This document shows positions 27,556-35,880 of a stretch of DNA of 64,000 bases, in pieces. The position numbers and the translations under genes were made by a program. Position 1 is the stretch's first letter. Each line of letters opens with the position of its first letter. Under the pieces are notes generated by a model, which was not told the origin of the DNA, searched no databases, and saw only the letters and a program-made list of their open reading frames with translations. This DNA is from an uncultured Piscirickettsiaceae bacterium. GTDB taxonomy: Bacteria; Pseudomonadota; Gammaproteobacteria; Methylococcales; Cycloclasticaceae. The stretch spans positions 274,968-338,967 of the forward strand of contig CAJXSK010000002.1 in the NCBI GenBank assembly GCA_913061075.1. Direction: 5' to 3'.

Positions 27556-28464
27556 TTATAATTCAATATTCATGTTGTCGTACGACACCTCAATGCCGTG
27601 TTGCGTCAGTATATCGCGTTCCGCAGATTCTTCGTTGAGAATTGGATTGGTATTGTTGATATGAATCAGAATTTTACGTGGTTTATCGAGTGTATCTAAA
27701 AACTCAATCATGCCGCCTTCACCCGATTGCGGTAAATGGCCGATTTTTCTGGCGAGTAATGGTCTGCCGACTGACGCTAGTTCGTCATCTGTCCAAAAGG
27801 TGCCATCCACTAATACGCAGTCGGCATTGGTCATGGCTTTTTCCACATGTGGTTCAATCATGCCTAAACCGGGTGCGTAGAACGTTGTTTTGTCGGTAGA
27901 CACTTGGCGAATAATCATGCCGATGTTGTCTCCTTCGTGCGGGTCATTTCGGTGGGGAGAATAAGGTGGCGCTTTGCTTTTTAAAGGTAAGGCGGTAAAT
28001 TCTAAGTCATCAATATTTGGGATGGTAAATGATTCACCATTCAGTGGAATAGGGTGGTCTTCCACACCGCAGAAATGCTCCAAAATATTGAAGATGGGAA
28101 AGCCTGATGTTAAATCTTGTTTCACCATATCAGTGCAGTAAATCGTTAGCGGATCACCTTCACGCAAAATCAACAAGCCGGTGGCGTGGTCGATTTGCGA
28201 ATCAAACATCACAATCGCTTCAATCCCCGTGCCACGTACTTTGTTCTTTGGGTGAATTTCAGGAAAGCCTTCTAATTGCGCACGAACATCGGGTGATGCA
28301 TTAAATAACGCCCAATGTTCACCATCAGATGACACCGCAATAGATGATTGATTGCGTGTAGACGCTTTGATAGTACCAGCGCGTACCGCTTTACAGTTAG
28401 GGCAGCTACAATTCCATTGAGGAAAGCCGCCTCCAGCGCCAGAACCTAGAACTCGAATTTGCAT
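27556..28464 (-). CDS. pqqB: PqqB, metallo-beta-lactamase-fold oxygenase of PQQ synthesis
   Basis: Proposed to hydroxylate the tyrosine part of the PQQ precursor. The 302 residues start with the beta-lactamase-like strand [17 protein letters not shown], then a CxCPNC zinc-site motif (19-24). The metal site is modified to SQIDHATG in place of HxHxDH, as usual for PqqB; INNTNPIL lies near the end. It starts 69 bases after pqqA, behind a terminator-like hairpin. Confidence 0.96.
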   Translation of the reverse strand: MQIRVLGSGAGGGFPQWNCSCPNCKAVRAGTIKASTRNQSSIAVSSDGEHWALFNASPDVRAQLEGFPEIHPKNKVRGTGIEAIVMFDSQIDHATGLLILREGDPLTIYCTDMVKQDLTSGFPIFNILEHFCGVEDHPIPLNGESFTIPNIDDLEFTALPLKSKAPPYSPHRNDPHEGDNIGMIIRQVSTDKTTFYAPGLGMIEPHVEKAMTNADCVLVDGTFWTDDELASVGRPLLARKIGHLPQSGEGGMIEFLDTLDKPRKILIHINNTNPILNEESAERDILTQHGIEVSYDNMNIEL

Positions 28465-28486
28465 AAATTTTACTTTGTGTTTGATA

Positions 28487-28518
28487 TAAAAAAAGGGCTC
28501 CTAACGGAACCCTTTTTT
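28487..28518 (-). terminator. attenuator-like hairpin between pqqA and pqqB
   Basis: On the minus strand a GGGTTCC/GGAGCCC stem (one G-U pair) with a GTTA loop is followed by seven T and preceded by six A. It lies 15 bases after the pqqA stop. A partial terminator here explains how the peptide substrate gene can be expressed more than the enzyme genes, as known in other pqq clusters. Confidence 0.8.
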
Positions 28519-28533
28519 AGGAAAATTTTTTAT

Positions 28534-28608
28534 CTATCGGTTGTAGATGTACATTGTTACTTCAAAACCGAAACGTAACTCTTTGTATGTTGGTGTTTCC
28601 CATTTCAT
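28534..28608 (-). CDS. pqqA: PqqA, precursor peptide of PQQ
   Basis: A 24-residue ribosomal peptide whose Glu16 and Tyr20 become PQQ. The sequence begins MKWETPTYKELRFG, continues FEVTMYIYNR and ends at TAG. E and Y in the EVTMY block have the invariant spacing. AGGAG lies 8 bases before the ATG. It is too short for most gene finders, but its place just ahead of pqqB makes it certain. Confidence 0.97.
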   Translation of the reverse strand: MKWETPTYKELRFGFEVTMYIYNR

Positions 28609-28646
28609 GATATATCTCCTGTTCGATTGATATTGTGTTGCTTTTT

Positions 28647-28676
28647 TATAGACAGTTAAAATTTAACTAGGTTCAA
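28647..28676 (-). promoter_or_regulatory. candidate sigma70 promoter of pqqA
   Basis: On the minus strand TTGAAC (28676-28671), an 18-base spacer, and TCTATA (28652-28647) precede pqqA by about 40 bases. Both boxes differ from consensus, so this is only a candidate. Confidence 0.4.
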
Positions 28677-28731
28677 GTATAAGTTTTTTACTGGTGAATG
28701 CAAGTATTTATGTTGTTCTCGATTTTAGGTT

Positions 28732-29175
28732 TTACTTTGTGCTAACAACATATTTTAAAACGTCAATCACTTGCTCAGGCGTTGTAGCCCATGCGAGTGC
28801 GGCGGCATCTACCTCTTTAAGTGGGTGAATAATGTCTTCGGCATGTAACGTAATATAGGGCGTGCCTAACGCGGCACAATAACCGGCATCAAACGCAGTA
28901 TTCCATTGTTTGTACTTATCGCCAAAGCGAATAATAGCCACATCGCAGTTTTCTATTAATGTTTTAGTGCGTATCGCGTTAACCTTGGCCGATTTATGGT
29001 CGCGCCAGAAACCGCTATCTTTAGCGCCTAATACATCACCCGCAGCATCGCTGGCATCGTGGTTTGTTACTGCGGACGAAAAGGAAATGGCCAGGTTATT
29101 TTTGTTACAGCCCGCAATTATTTTTTCTCGCCAATCGGTGTGTATTTCTCCAGAAAGGTATACGTTTAATTCCAT
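28732..29175 (-). CDS. YtoQ family protein
   Basis: Conserved protein of unknown function, 147 residues, with a nucleoside 2-deoxyribosyltransferase-like fold pattern. The N-terminal strand NVYLSGEIHTDWREKI, the central NCDVAIIRFGDKYKQWNTAFDAGYCAALGTP and the closing LHAEDIIHPLKEVD blocks match YtoQ. No signal peptide is present. It is downstream of the GIY-YIG gene on the same strand with a 71-base gap. No biochemical role is established. Confidence 0.82.
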   Translation of the reverse strand: MELNVYLSGEIHTDWREKIIAGCNKNNLAISFSSAVTNHDASDAAGDVLGAKDSGFWRDHKSAKVNAIRTKTLIENCDVAIIRFGDKYKQWNTAFDAGYCAALGTPYITLHAEDIIHPLKEVDAAALAWATTPEQVIDVLKYVVSTK

Positions 29176-29246
29176 TGTTTATGGCCTCTAGTTAAGATGG
29201 TTTTTTATGGGTTTGAGAGCCTATCGCCCGAATTAATTGTTATGCA

Positions 29247-30143
29247 TTAGTCAAATAAGTCGACTAGTTCTTTTGCAGTTAAAAGTTTTTTAAAGCTGGT
29301 ATATCTAGGACTCTGCAACATACCGGCCTTTGCGCTGCCATATACAATAGGTTCTATTTTTGTTGCGGGAGCAGAAAAATTTAGTTTGTATTTTTCCCCA
29401 TCCCCATATGGCTCTATTGATTGAACCTCAGCGTAATGAGTAATTGATGAGATTGGTGACGTTTGGTAAGCGGCAATATATTTAATGTCTTTTAATTTAC
29501 CGCCGCCAATTCTTATTGAGTACCAACAGTTTTCACCGAGAAATACATTTTTAAATCCATCTTCCTGTGCTGGAATAACAATCGTATCATTTATTGTTTT
29601 TTTAGTAGCAGGCGGTTGGTCACTAACATTGATTTTTTTTGCTTCTTCAAAAACTCTTATTTCTACAAGCGGCAAAATACTTAATATCTCATGTAGAAAT
29701 TCTTTAGTATCGGCTTTTTCAGATTCAGTTAATATTGGTTCATTTGGTGTCACAGTATTATCTAGCAAGCATCGTCCAATTTTTGATGCTTGTTGAATAA
29801 GAGCCCATTCAAGCCAAGTAATATGTGCGCGATTTAACCCACCATTGCTTGATACAAAAACGAAGGCTTTATCCCAAAACGCTTTGTTTTTCTCATGCGA
29901 ATCAATTCGTTTTTTTATGCCGTCACCTTGACCAACATAGATTGTCGGTAATTCACTTTGTTCTTGATACCCAAATAAAATATAAATGCCAGCTTCATTA
30001 AGTTCCTTTCTGTTTTTATGCTGTTGCCATGCGTCTCTTGATATTTCCAAGCCGGTACCTGTCCAATTCATTTTATCAATGATTTTTAAGGAACTAGGGT
30101 CACCCTCAGGAATAAATAATCTTATTGTGTATGGCTTGGGCAT
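29247..30143 (-). CDS. GIY-YIG nuclease-domain protein with an unassigned C-terminal domain
   Basis: Product of 298 residues. The GIY-YIG nuclease core lies at about residues 50-120: GIYILFG (52-58), IYVGQG (68-73), an arginine in KKRIDSH (Arg79) and the glutamate in TWLEWALIQ (Glu112), the set expected for an active nuclease. A basic linker follows. The C-terminal domain of about 110 residues (NCWYSIRI, IKYIAAYQTSPISSITHYAEV, YKLNFSAPATKIEPI) resembles a PUA/EVE-like nucleic-acid-binding fold, but I cannot assign it. The start at 30143 avoids overlapping moeB. A DNA or RNA repair or defence role is only inferred. Confidence 0.75.
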   Translation of the reverse strand: MPKPYTIRLFIPEGDPSSLKIIDKMNWTGTGLEISRDAWQQHKNRKELNEAGIYILFGYQEQSELPTIYVGQGDGIKKRIDSHEKNKAFWDKAFVFVSSNGGLNRAHITWLEWALIQQASKIGRCLLDNTVTPNEPILTESEKADTKEFLHEILSILPLVEIRVFEEAKKINVSDQPPATKKTINDTIVIPAQEDGFKNVFLGENCWYSIRIGGGKLKDIKYIAAYQTSPISSITHYAEVQSIEPYGDGEKYKLNFSAPATKIEPIVYGSAKAGMLQSPRYTSFKKLLTAKELVDLFD

Positions 30144-30147
30144 ATTT

Positions 30148-30906
30148 TTAATCTTTGAATTTATTATTTGAACAAGTTGGGCATTTTGGGTTGCGAGGCA
30201 GTTGCATGCTTTGCCATTCCATTGATAGGCCGTCGAGTAATAAAACACGGCCTTGTAGTGATTCGCCTGCACCAGTGAGTACTTTGATGGTTTCTAGTGC
30301 TTGCATGCTACCGATGATGCCAGTTATGGGTGCTATTACGCCATTTTCTGAGCAGCTTTGTGTAACTGCACCATCGCGTGGGTATAGGCAGTTGTAGCAT
30401 GGGCATTTTTCATCGCGTGAATCAAACACGGAAATTTGGCCTTCAAACCGAATAGCAGCGCCGGAGACTAAGGGGGTTTTAGCTTCAACGCAGGCATCGT
30501 TAATGGCGAAACGAGTTTCGAAATTGTCGCAACAATCGACAACCAGATTGGCTTGTTTTACTTGATCTAATAATTCGTCGCCTTCTAGTTTTTTGTTGAT
30601 GGCGGTTATTTTAATCAGTGGATTTATTGCGTGGAATGTTTGTTTGGCCGACTCAACTTTAGATAGACCAATGCTATCAGTTGTGTGGACAATTTGGCGT
30701 TGCAAATTGGATAGGTCGACTTCATCGAAGTCGCTAATGACCATATGACCAATGCCGGCTGCGGCAAGGTAAAGCCCAACGGGACTACCTAAGCCGCCCA
30801 TACCTATTATCAATACGCGTGAGTCTAAAAGTGCTTGTTGTCCTTCAATATCGATGGAAGGCAGCATGATTTGGCGACTGTATCTTAAGAGTTGTTCGTC
30901 GTTCAT
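30148..30906 (-). CDS. moeB: molybdopterin-synthase or ThiS adenylyltransferase, MoeB/ThiF family
   Basis: Activates the C-terminus of a ubiquitin-like sulfur carrier (MoaD or ThiS) with ATP. The 252 residues include the nucleotide site IIGMGGLGSPVGLYLAAAGIG, DFDEVDLSNLQRQI, the CDNFETRFAIND block with the catalytic-loop region, and two zinc CxxC pairs (CPCYNC and CPTC). MoeB and ThiF cannot be separated by eye. Molybdopterin is needed by MsrP in this window and thiamine by the ThiO path, so both fit. It is divergent from groESL. Confidence 0.88.
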   Translation of the reverse strand: MNDEQLLRYSRQIMLPSIDIEGQQALLDSRVLIIGMGGLGSPVGLYLAAAGIGHMVISDFDEVDLSNLQRQIVHTTDSIGLSKVESAKQTFHAINPLIKITAINKKLEGDELLDQVKQANLVVDCCDNFETRFAINDACVEAKTPLVSGAAIRFEGQISVFDSRDEKCPCYNCLYPRDGAVTQSCSENGVIAPITGIIGSMQALETIKVLTGAGESLQGRVLLLDGLSMEWQSMQLPRNPKCPTCSNNKFKD

Positions 30907-30964
30907 GGTTGTTGATTTGATAATGGATGTTGTGATTATGTTAACCGAGTTTTGTGCTGGATGC

Positions 30965-30992
30965 TTGACAGCTAGTTATCTATGGCTATCAT
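30965..30992 (+). promoter_or_regulatory. sigma70 promoter of groESL
   Basis: A perfect TTGACA (30965-30970), a 16-base spacer and TATCAT (30987-30992). The CIRCE operator begins at the last base of the -10 box, so repressor binding would block initiation directly. Confidence 0.75.
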
Positions 30993-31018
30993 TAGCACTC
31001 TTCTGAGTAGAGTGCTAA
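30992..31018. promoter_or_regulatory. CIRCE operator for HrcA
   Basis: TTAGCACTC, nine bases, GAGTGCTAA: both 9-base arms match the CIRCE consensus without a mismatch. It is the binding site of the heat-shock repressor HrcA, whose folding depends on GroEL. It is placed between the -10 box and groES. Confidence 0.95.
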
Positions 31019-31057
31019 TTTATTTAGAAAAAAATTAAAAATATTTGATAAGAAGGG

Positions 31058-31085
31058 GTTGATTTAGGCTCGTACCGCCCCATAT
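31058..31085 (+). promoter_or_regulatory. candidate sigma32 promoter of groESL
   Basis: CCCCATAT (31078-31085) matches the sigma32 -10 consensus CCCCATNT fully. GTTGATT (31058-31064) with a 13-base spacer is a partial -35. It lies downstream of CIRCE, which would give groESL a second, HrcA-independent heat-shock start. Confidence 0.6.
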
Positions 31086-31131
31086 CTGAAGAGCAATTTA
31101 ATTAAACTGTAAAACAATAGGAGATTTACAC

Positions 31132-31419
31132 ATGAGTTTACGTCCACTAGGTGATCGCGTCATTATTAAACGCGTTGAAGAAGAAGCTGTAAGCGCAGGC
31201 GGCATTGTGCTTCCAGATTCAGCAAAAGAAAAGCCAAGCGAAGGCAAAATCGTTGCTGTTGGCAACGGTTCTACAAATGATAAAGGCGATACACGCCCGA
31301 TGTCTGTAAAAGTTGGCGATAACGTTTTATTCGGCAAATACTCTGGGACTGAAGTTGAAGTTGAAGGCGAAGAATTATTAGTGATGAGCGAAGGCGACAT
31401 CATTGCGGTTGTTGAGTAA
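31132..31419 (+). CDS. groES: co-chaperonin GroES
   Basis: Ten-kDa lid of the GroEL folding chamber, 95 residues, full length. [14 protein letters not shown] starts the protein, followed by the mobile loop ([12 protein letters not shown] region) and [22 protein letters not shown] is 9 bases before the ATG. The groEL start is 28 bases downstream. Control by CIRCE/HrcA and a sigma32-like promoter is indicated upstream. Confidence 0.98.
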   Translation: MSLRPLGDRVIIKRVEEEAVSAGGIVLPDSAKEKPSEGKIVAVGNGSTNDKGDTRPMSVKVGDNVLFGKYSGTEVEVEGEELLVMSEGDIIAVVE

Positions 31420-31432
31420 TTTTAAAATTTAA

Positions 31433-33100
<1,668 letters not shown>

Positions 33101-33130
33101 ATCGACTTCCACGTCGCTATAGTATTAAGG

Positions 33131-33155
33131 GCCCCGCTTTATGCGGGGCTTTTTT
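33131..33155 (+). terminator. terminator after groEL
   Basis: A GCCCCGC/GCGGGGC stem with a TTTAT loop is followed by TTTTTT, 30 bases beyond the groEL stop. Confidence 0.9.
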
Positions 33156-33232
33156 ATGGCTGTTTGTTGCGCAGAAATTCTTGATATATCAGCTACACTT
33201 TGTATTGGATATAAAAACAAAAGGTTCAGACC

Positions 33233-33574
33233 ATGCTTGAAGAAAAAGACAATGAAATGTACGAATATTTGCAAAACGATAATGTTGAAGAGTTTAATAA
33301 AAAGCGTGATGAAGGTGTTTCAGTCGATTTGTCAAGTGCAAGGTTTCGATCTTTTGATTTGCGAGGCGCAAACTTAGGAGGCTTGGATTTGTCTGGCGCG
33401 TATTTTAAAAACTCTGATATACGAGGCATAGATTTAAGTAAAACAAAATTAGCTGGTGCTAGTATTTACAATGCGAAAATTAGTGGTGTGCTTTTTCCAT
33501 CACACTTTAGTCCAGAGGAAATTACGATGTCGCTAGTTTATGGTACGCGTTTACGAGTAAAAAGTAGTTCATAA
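33233..33574 (+). CDS. small pentapeptide-repeat protein
   Basis: The product of 113 residues has an N-terminal helical part (about 1-35) rich in charged residues. About five tandem A(D/N)LxX-type pentapeptide repeats follow at residues 36-85: ARFRSFDLRGANLGGLDLSGA, then further FKNSDIRGIDLSKTKLAGA units. Together they should form a short quadrilateral beta-helix. There is no signal peptide. It has its own space between the groEL terminator and the rimP leader. Some family members mimic DNA, but no role can be given for this one. Confidence 0.75.
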   Translation: MLEEKDNEMYEYLQNDNVEEFNKKRDEGVSVDLSSARFRSFDLRGANLGGLDLSGAYFKNSDIRGIDLSKTKLAGASIYNAKISGVLFPSHFSPEEITMSLVYGTRLRVKSSS

Positions 33575-33637
33575 AGCGTTTTCTCATTAAAATAATAGGG
33601 TGGAGTACAGTTAGTAAGAAAGTTTTCGATGTGTTTG

Positions 33638-33667
33638 TTGATAACGAGTCGTTAGATTTGTTATACT
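33638..33667 (+). promoter_or_regulatory. candidate sigma70 promoter of the rimP-nusA-infB operon
   Basis: TTGATA (33638-33643), an 18-base spacer and TATACT (33662-33667). It gives an mRNA leader of about 200 bases before rimP that contains two terminator-like hairpins. Confidence 0.55.
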
Positions 33668-33750
33668 CTTCGCGTAGTTAAGGTTGTAGGGTTATTAGTT
33701 AGAGCTTATTAAGTTGATAACACTCCTTTAATTCACACGTTTTAATGTTG

Positions 33751-33773
33751 CCCCGTTTGGGGTATTTTTATTT
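33751..33773 (+). terminator. first leader hairpin with T-run ahead of rimP
   Basis: A CCCC/GGGG stem with a GTTT loop (33751-33762) is followed by TATTTTTATTT. The four-pair stem is short but all G-C. It could end a small leader transcript or act as an attenuator. Confidence 0.45.
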
Positions 33774-33835
33774 CGGCACACTATTAGCCTTTGAGGTAGA
33801 TAAGATTAATAGTTAACAATCGAAGTTGATTATTA

Positions 33836-33855
33836 GGGCCGTTGGCCCTTTTTTT
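33836..33855 (+). terminator. second leader hairpin (attenuator) ahead of rimP
   Basis: GGGCC (33836-33840), a GTT loop, GGCCC (33844-33848) and seven T, ending 20 bases before the rimP start. As an intrinsic terminator inside the leader of an operon encoding NusA, it fits attenuation controlled by NusA level. Confidence 0.65.
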
Positions 33856-33874
33856 GTACGTGAGTTTATTAATG

Positions 33875-34330
33875 AATTTAGCACCAGTAAAACTATTAGA
33901 TCTTATTCAACCTGCTGTAGAAGGCTTGGGTTATGAGTTTGTGGGCGCTGAACTTGTTGGTCAGGGTAAAGAGTCCATATTAAGGGTTTATATCGATACT
34001 GACGCAGGTGTATTGGTGGGTGATTGCACAAAAGTAAGTCACCAAATCAGCGGCGTGTTAGATGTGGAAGACCCTATTAGTGGTCAGTACAACTTGGAAG
34101 TATCATCGCCAGGTATTGAAAGGCCGCTATTTACGTTAGAGCATTTTGAACGTTTTAAAGGCAAGGTTGTTAAGTTAGAGCTGCGTCAAGCGACGTTGGA
34201 AGGTCAGCGTAAGTTTACGGGTGATGTTCTTGAAGTGAATGGCGATGTCATTCATTTACATGTTGATGAAGAAGAGGTGGAAATACCTTTTTCATTGATT
34301 AAAAAAGCACGAATTATTGTTAATGTATAA
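33875..34330 (+). CDS. rimP: ribosome maturation factor RimP
   Basis: Needed for 30S subunit assembly. The product has 151 residues, with an N-terminal alpha/beta domain (VEGLGYEFVGAEL... LRVYIDTDAG) and a C-terminal SH3-like barrel (KVVKLELRQ... FTGDVLEVNGDVIHLHVD). The family signature LEVSSPGIERPL sits in the middle. ATG 33875 is chosen over an in-frame start at 33842, which would lie inside the attenuator hairpin. First gene of the rimP-nusA-infB-rbfA-truB operon. Confidence 0.95.
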   Translation, partial: NLAPVKLLDLIQPAVEGLGYEFVGAELVGQGKESILRVYIDTDAGVLVGDCTKVSHQISGVLDVEDPISGQYNLEVSSPGIERPLFTLEHFERFKGKVVKLELRQATLEGQRKFTGDVLEVNGDVIHLHVDEEEVEIPFSLIKKARIIVNV

Positions 34331-34351
34331 CTATTTATTGCGGGATTAGGC

Positions 34352-35854
34352 ATGAAGAATAAAGAAATTTTGATGGTTGTGGATGTTATTTCTAATGAAA
34401 AAGAAATAGATCGAGGCGTTTTGTTTGAAGCAATTGAAGCGGCGTTAGCGATGGCTACTAAAAAACAGTTTAAAGAAGACGTGGATGTACGCGTTTCTAT
34501 CGATCAAGAAACGGGCGATTTTGATTCTTTCCGCCGCTGGGAAGCTGTTGAAGCTGATCCCGAGGTTGAAGGTGGCATTGAAAGGCCCGATGCACAGCTA
34601 TTATTGGAAGATGCAAAAGAAAAGAGCCCTGATATTGAGTTAGGTGGCTTTATTGAAGAGCAAATAGAATCAGCCGGCTTTGGACGTATTGGCGCTCAAG
34701 CAGCTAAGCAAGTGATTGTTCAAAAGGTTCGCGAAGCCGAACGAAAAAAAGTGTACGAGCTTTATAAAGACAAAGTGGGCGAGCTGGTTACGGGTGTTAT
34801 TAAGCGCATAGAACGAGGCAATGTATTTATGGACCTAGAAGGTACAGCCGATGCAATCATTCCTCGTGAAGAAATGATTCCGCGTGAACCAGTTCGTGTA
34901 GGTGATCGAATTCGAGGCTATTTAAAAGAAGTTGAAGAAGCTATTCGTGGCCCTCAGTTAACAGTCAGCAGAAGCTCGTCTGAATTATTGATTGCATTGT
35001 TCAATCTTGAAGTGCCAGAAGTGGGTGATGGATTGATTGAGATTTTAGGTGCAGCTCGAGACCCAGGTTCAAGAGCTAAAATTGCTGTTAGAAGTAGAGA
35101 TCAACGGTTAGACCCTGTTGGCGCGTGTGTTGGTATGCGAGGGTCTCGAGTGCAAGCCGTGTCGAACGAATTGGCGGGTGAACGTGTGGACATTATTGTA
35201 TGGGATGAGAGCGATGCTCAATTCGTCATTAATGCCATGTCGCCTGCAGATGTTGTGTCAATCATGGTTGATGAAGACACGCACAGTATGGATGTATCTG
35301 TTAGAGATGACAGTTTGTCACAAGCGATTGGCCGCGGTGGCCAAAACGTACGTTTAGCCAGTGAATTAACCGGTTGGACGTTAAATGTGATGGGCGAAAC
35401 GCAAGCGGAAGAGCAATCAGCATCTGAGGCAGAGGTTTATGTAAAACAGCTAATGGAAGATTTAGATGTTGATGAAGATGTGGGTATGATTTTATACCAA
35501 GAAGGCTTCACAAGTATCGAAGATATTTCGCTAGTTGAAGCGGCTGACTTGGCTGTTATTGAAGAATTTGATGAAGAAATTGCGGAAGAATTACACCAGC
35601 GAGCAAAAGATGCCTGGTTGATTAAAGCGATTGCATCAGAAGAAGTGCTTGAAGAACATGAGCCAGCTCAAGATTTGCTTGAAATGGAAGGCATGGACAA
35701 AGAGCTGGCATATGAATTAGCCAGTAAAGAAATTGTCTGTATGGAAGATTTGGCTGAGCTCGCGACGGATGAGCTGACAGATTTAGTGGCAATGGATGAC
35801 GAAAGGGCTAGTGCGCTTATTATGAAAGCACGTGAACCTTGGTTTGCTGAGTAA
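34352..35854 (+). CDS. nusA: transcription termination/antitermination factor NusA
   Basis: Binds RNA polymerase and nascent RNA to control pausing, termination and antitermination. The 500-residue product has the N-terminal polymerase-binding domain (1-125), an S1 domain (about 135-200, GVIKRIERGNVFMDLEG), and two KH domains (VGACVGMRGSRVQAV and QAIGRGGQNVRLASELTG). Two acidic helix-hairpin-helix repeats close the protein, the gammaproteobacterial arrangement. It begins 21 bases after rimP. Confidence 0.98.
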   Translation: MKNKEILMVVDVISNEKEIDRGVLFEAIEAALAMATKKQFKEDVDVRVSIDQETGDFDSFRRWEAVEADPEVEGGIERPDAQLLLEDAKEKSPDIELGGFIEEQIESAGFGRIGAQAAKQVIVQKVREAERKKVYELYKDKVGELVTGVIKRIERGNVFMDLEGTADAIIPREEMIPREPVRVGDRIRGYLKEVEEAIRGPQLTVSRSSSELLIALFNLEVPEVGDGLIEILGAARDPGSRAKIAVRSRDQRLDPVGACVGMRGSRVQAVSNELAGERVDIIVWDESDAQFVINAMSPADVVSIMVDEDTHSMDVSVRDDSLSQAIGRGGQNVRLASELTGWTLNVMGETQAEEQSASEAEVYVKQLMEDLDVDEDVGMILYQEGFTSIEDISLVEAADLAVIEEFDEEIAEELHQRAKDAWLIKAIASEEVLEEHEPAQDLLEMEGMDKELAYELASKEIVCMEDLAELATDELTDLVAMDDERASALIMKAREPWFAE

Positions 35855-35880
35855 GCAGTAGATAATCCTGGAGATAAGGT

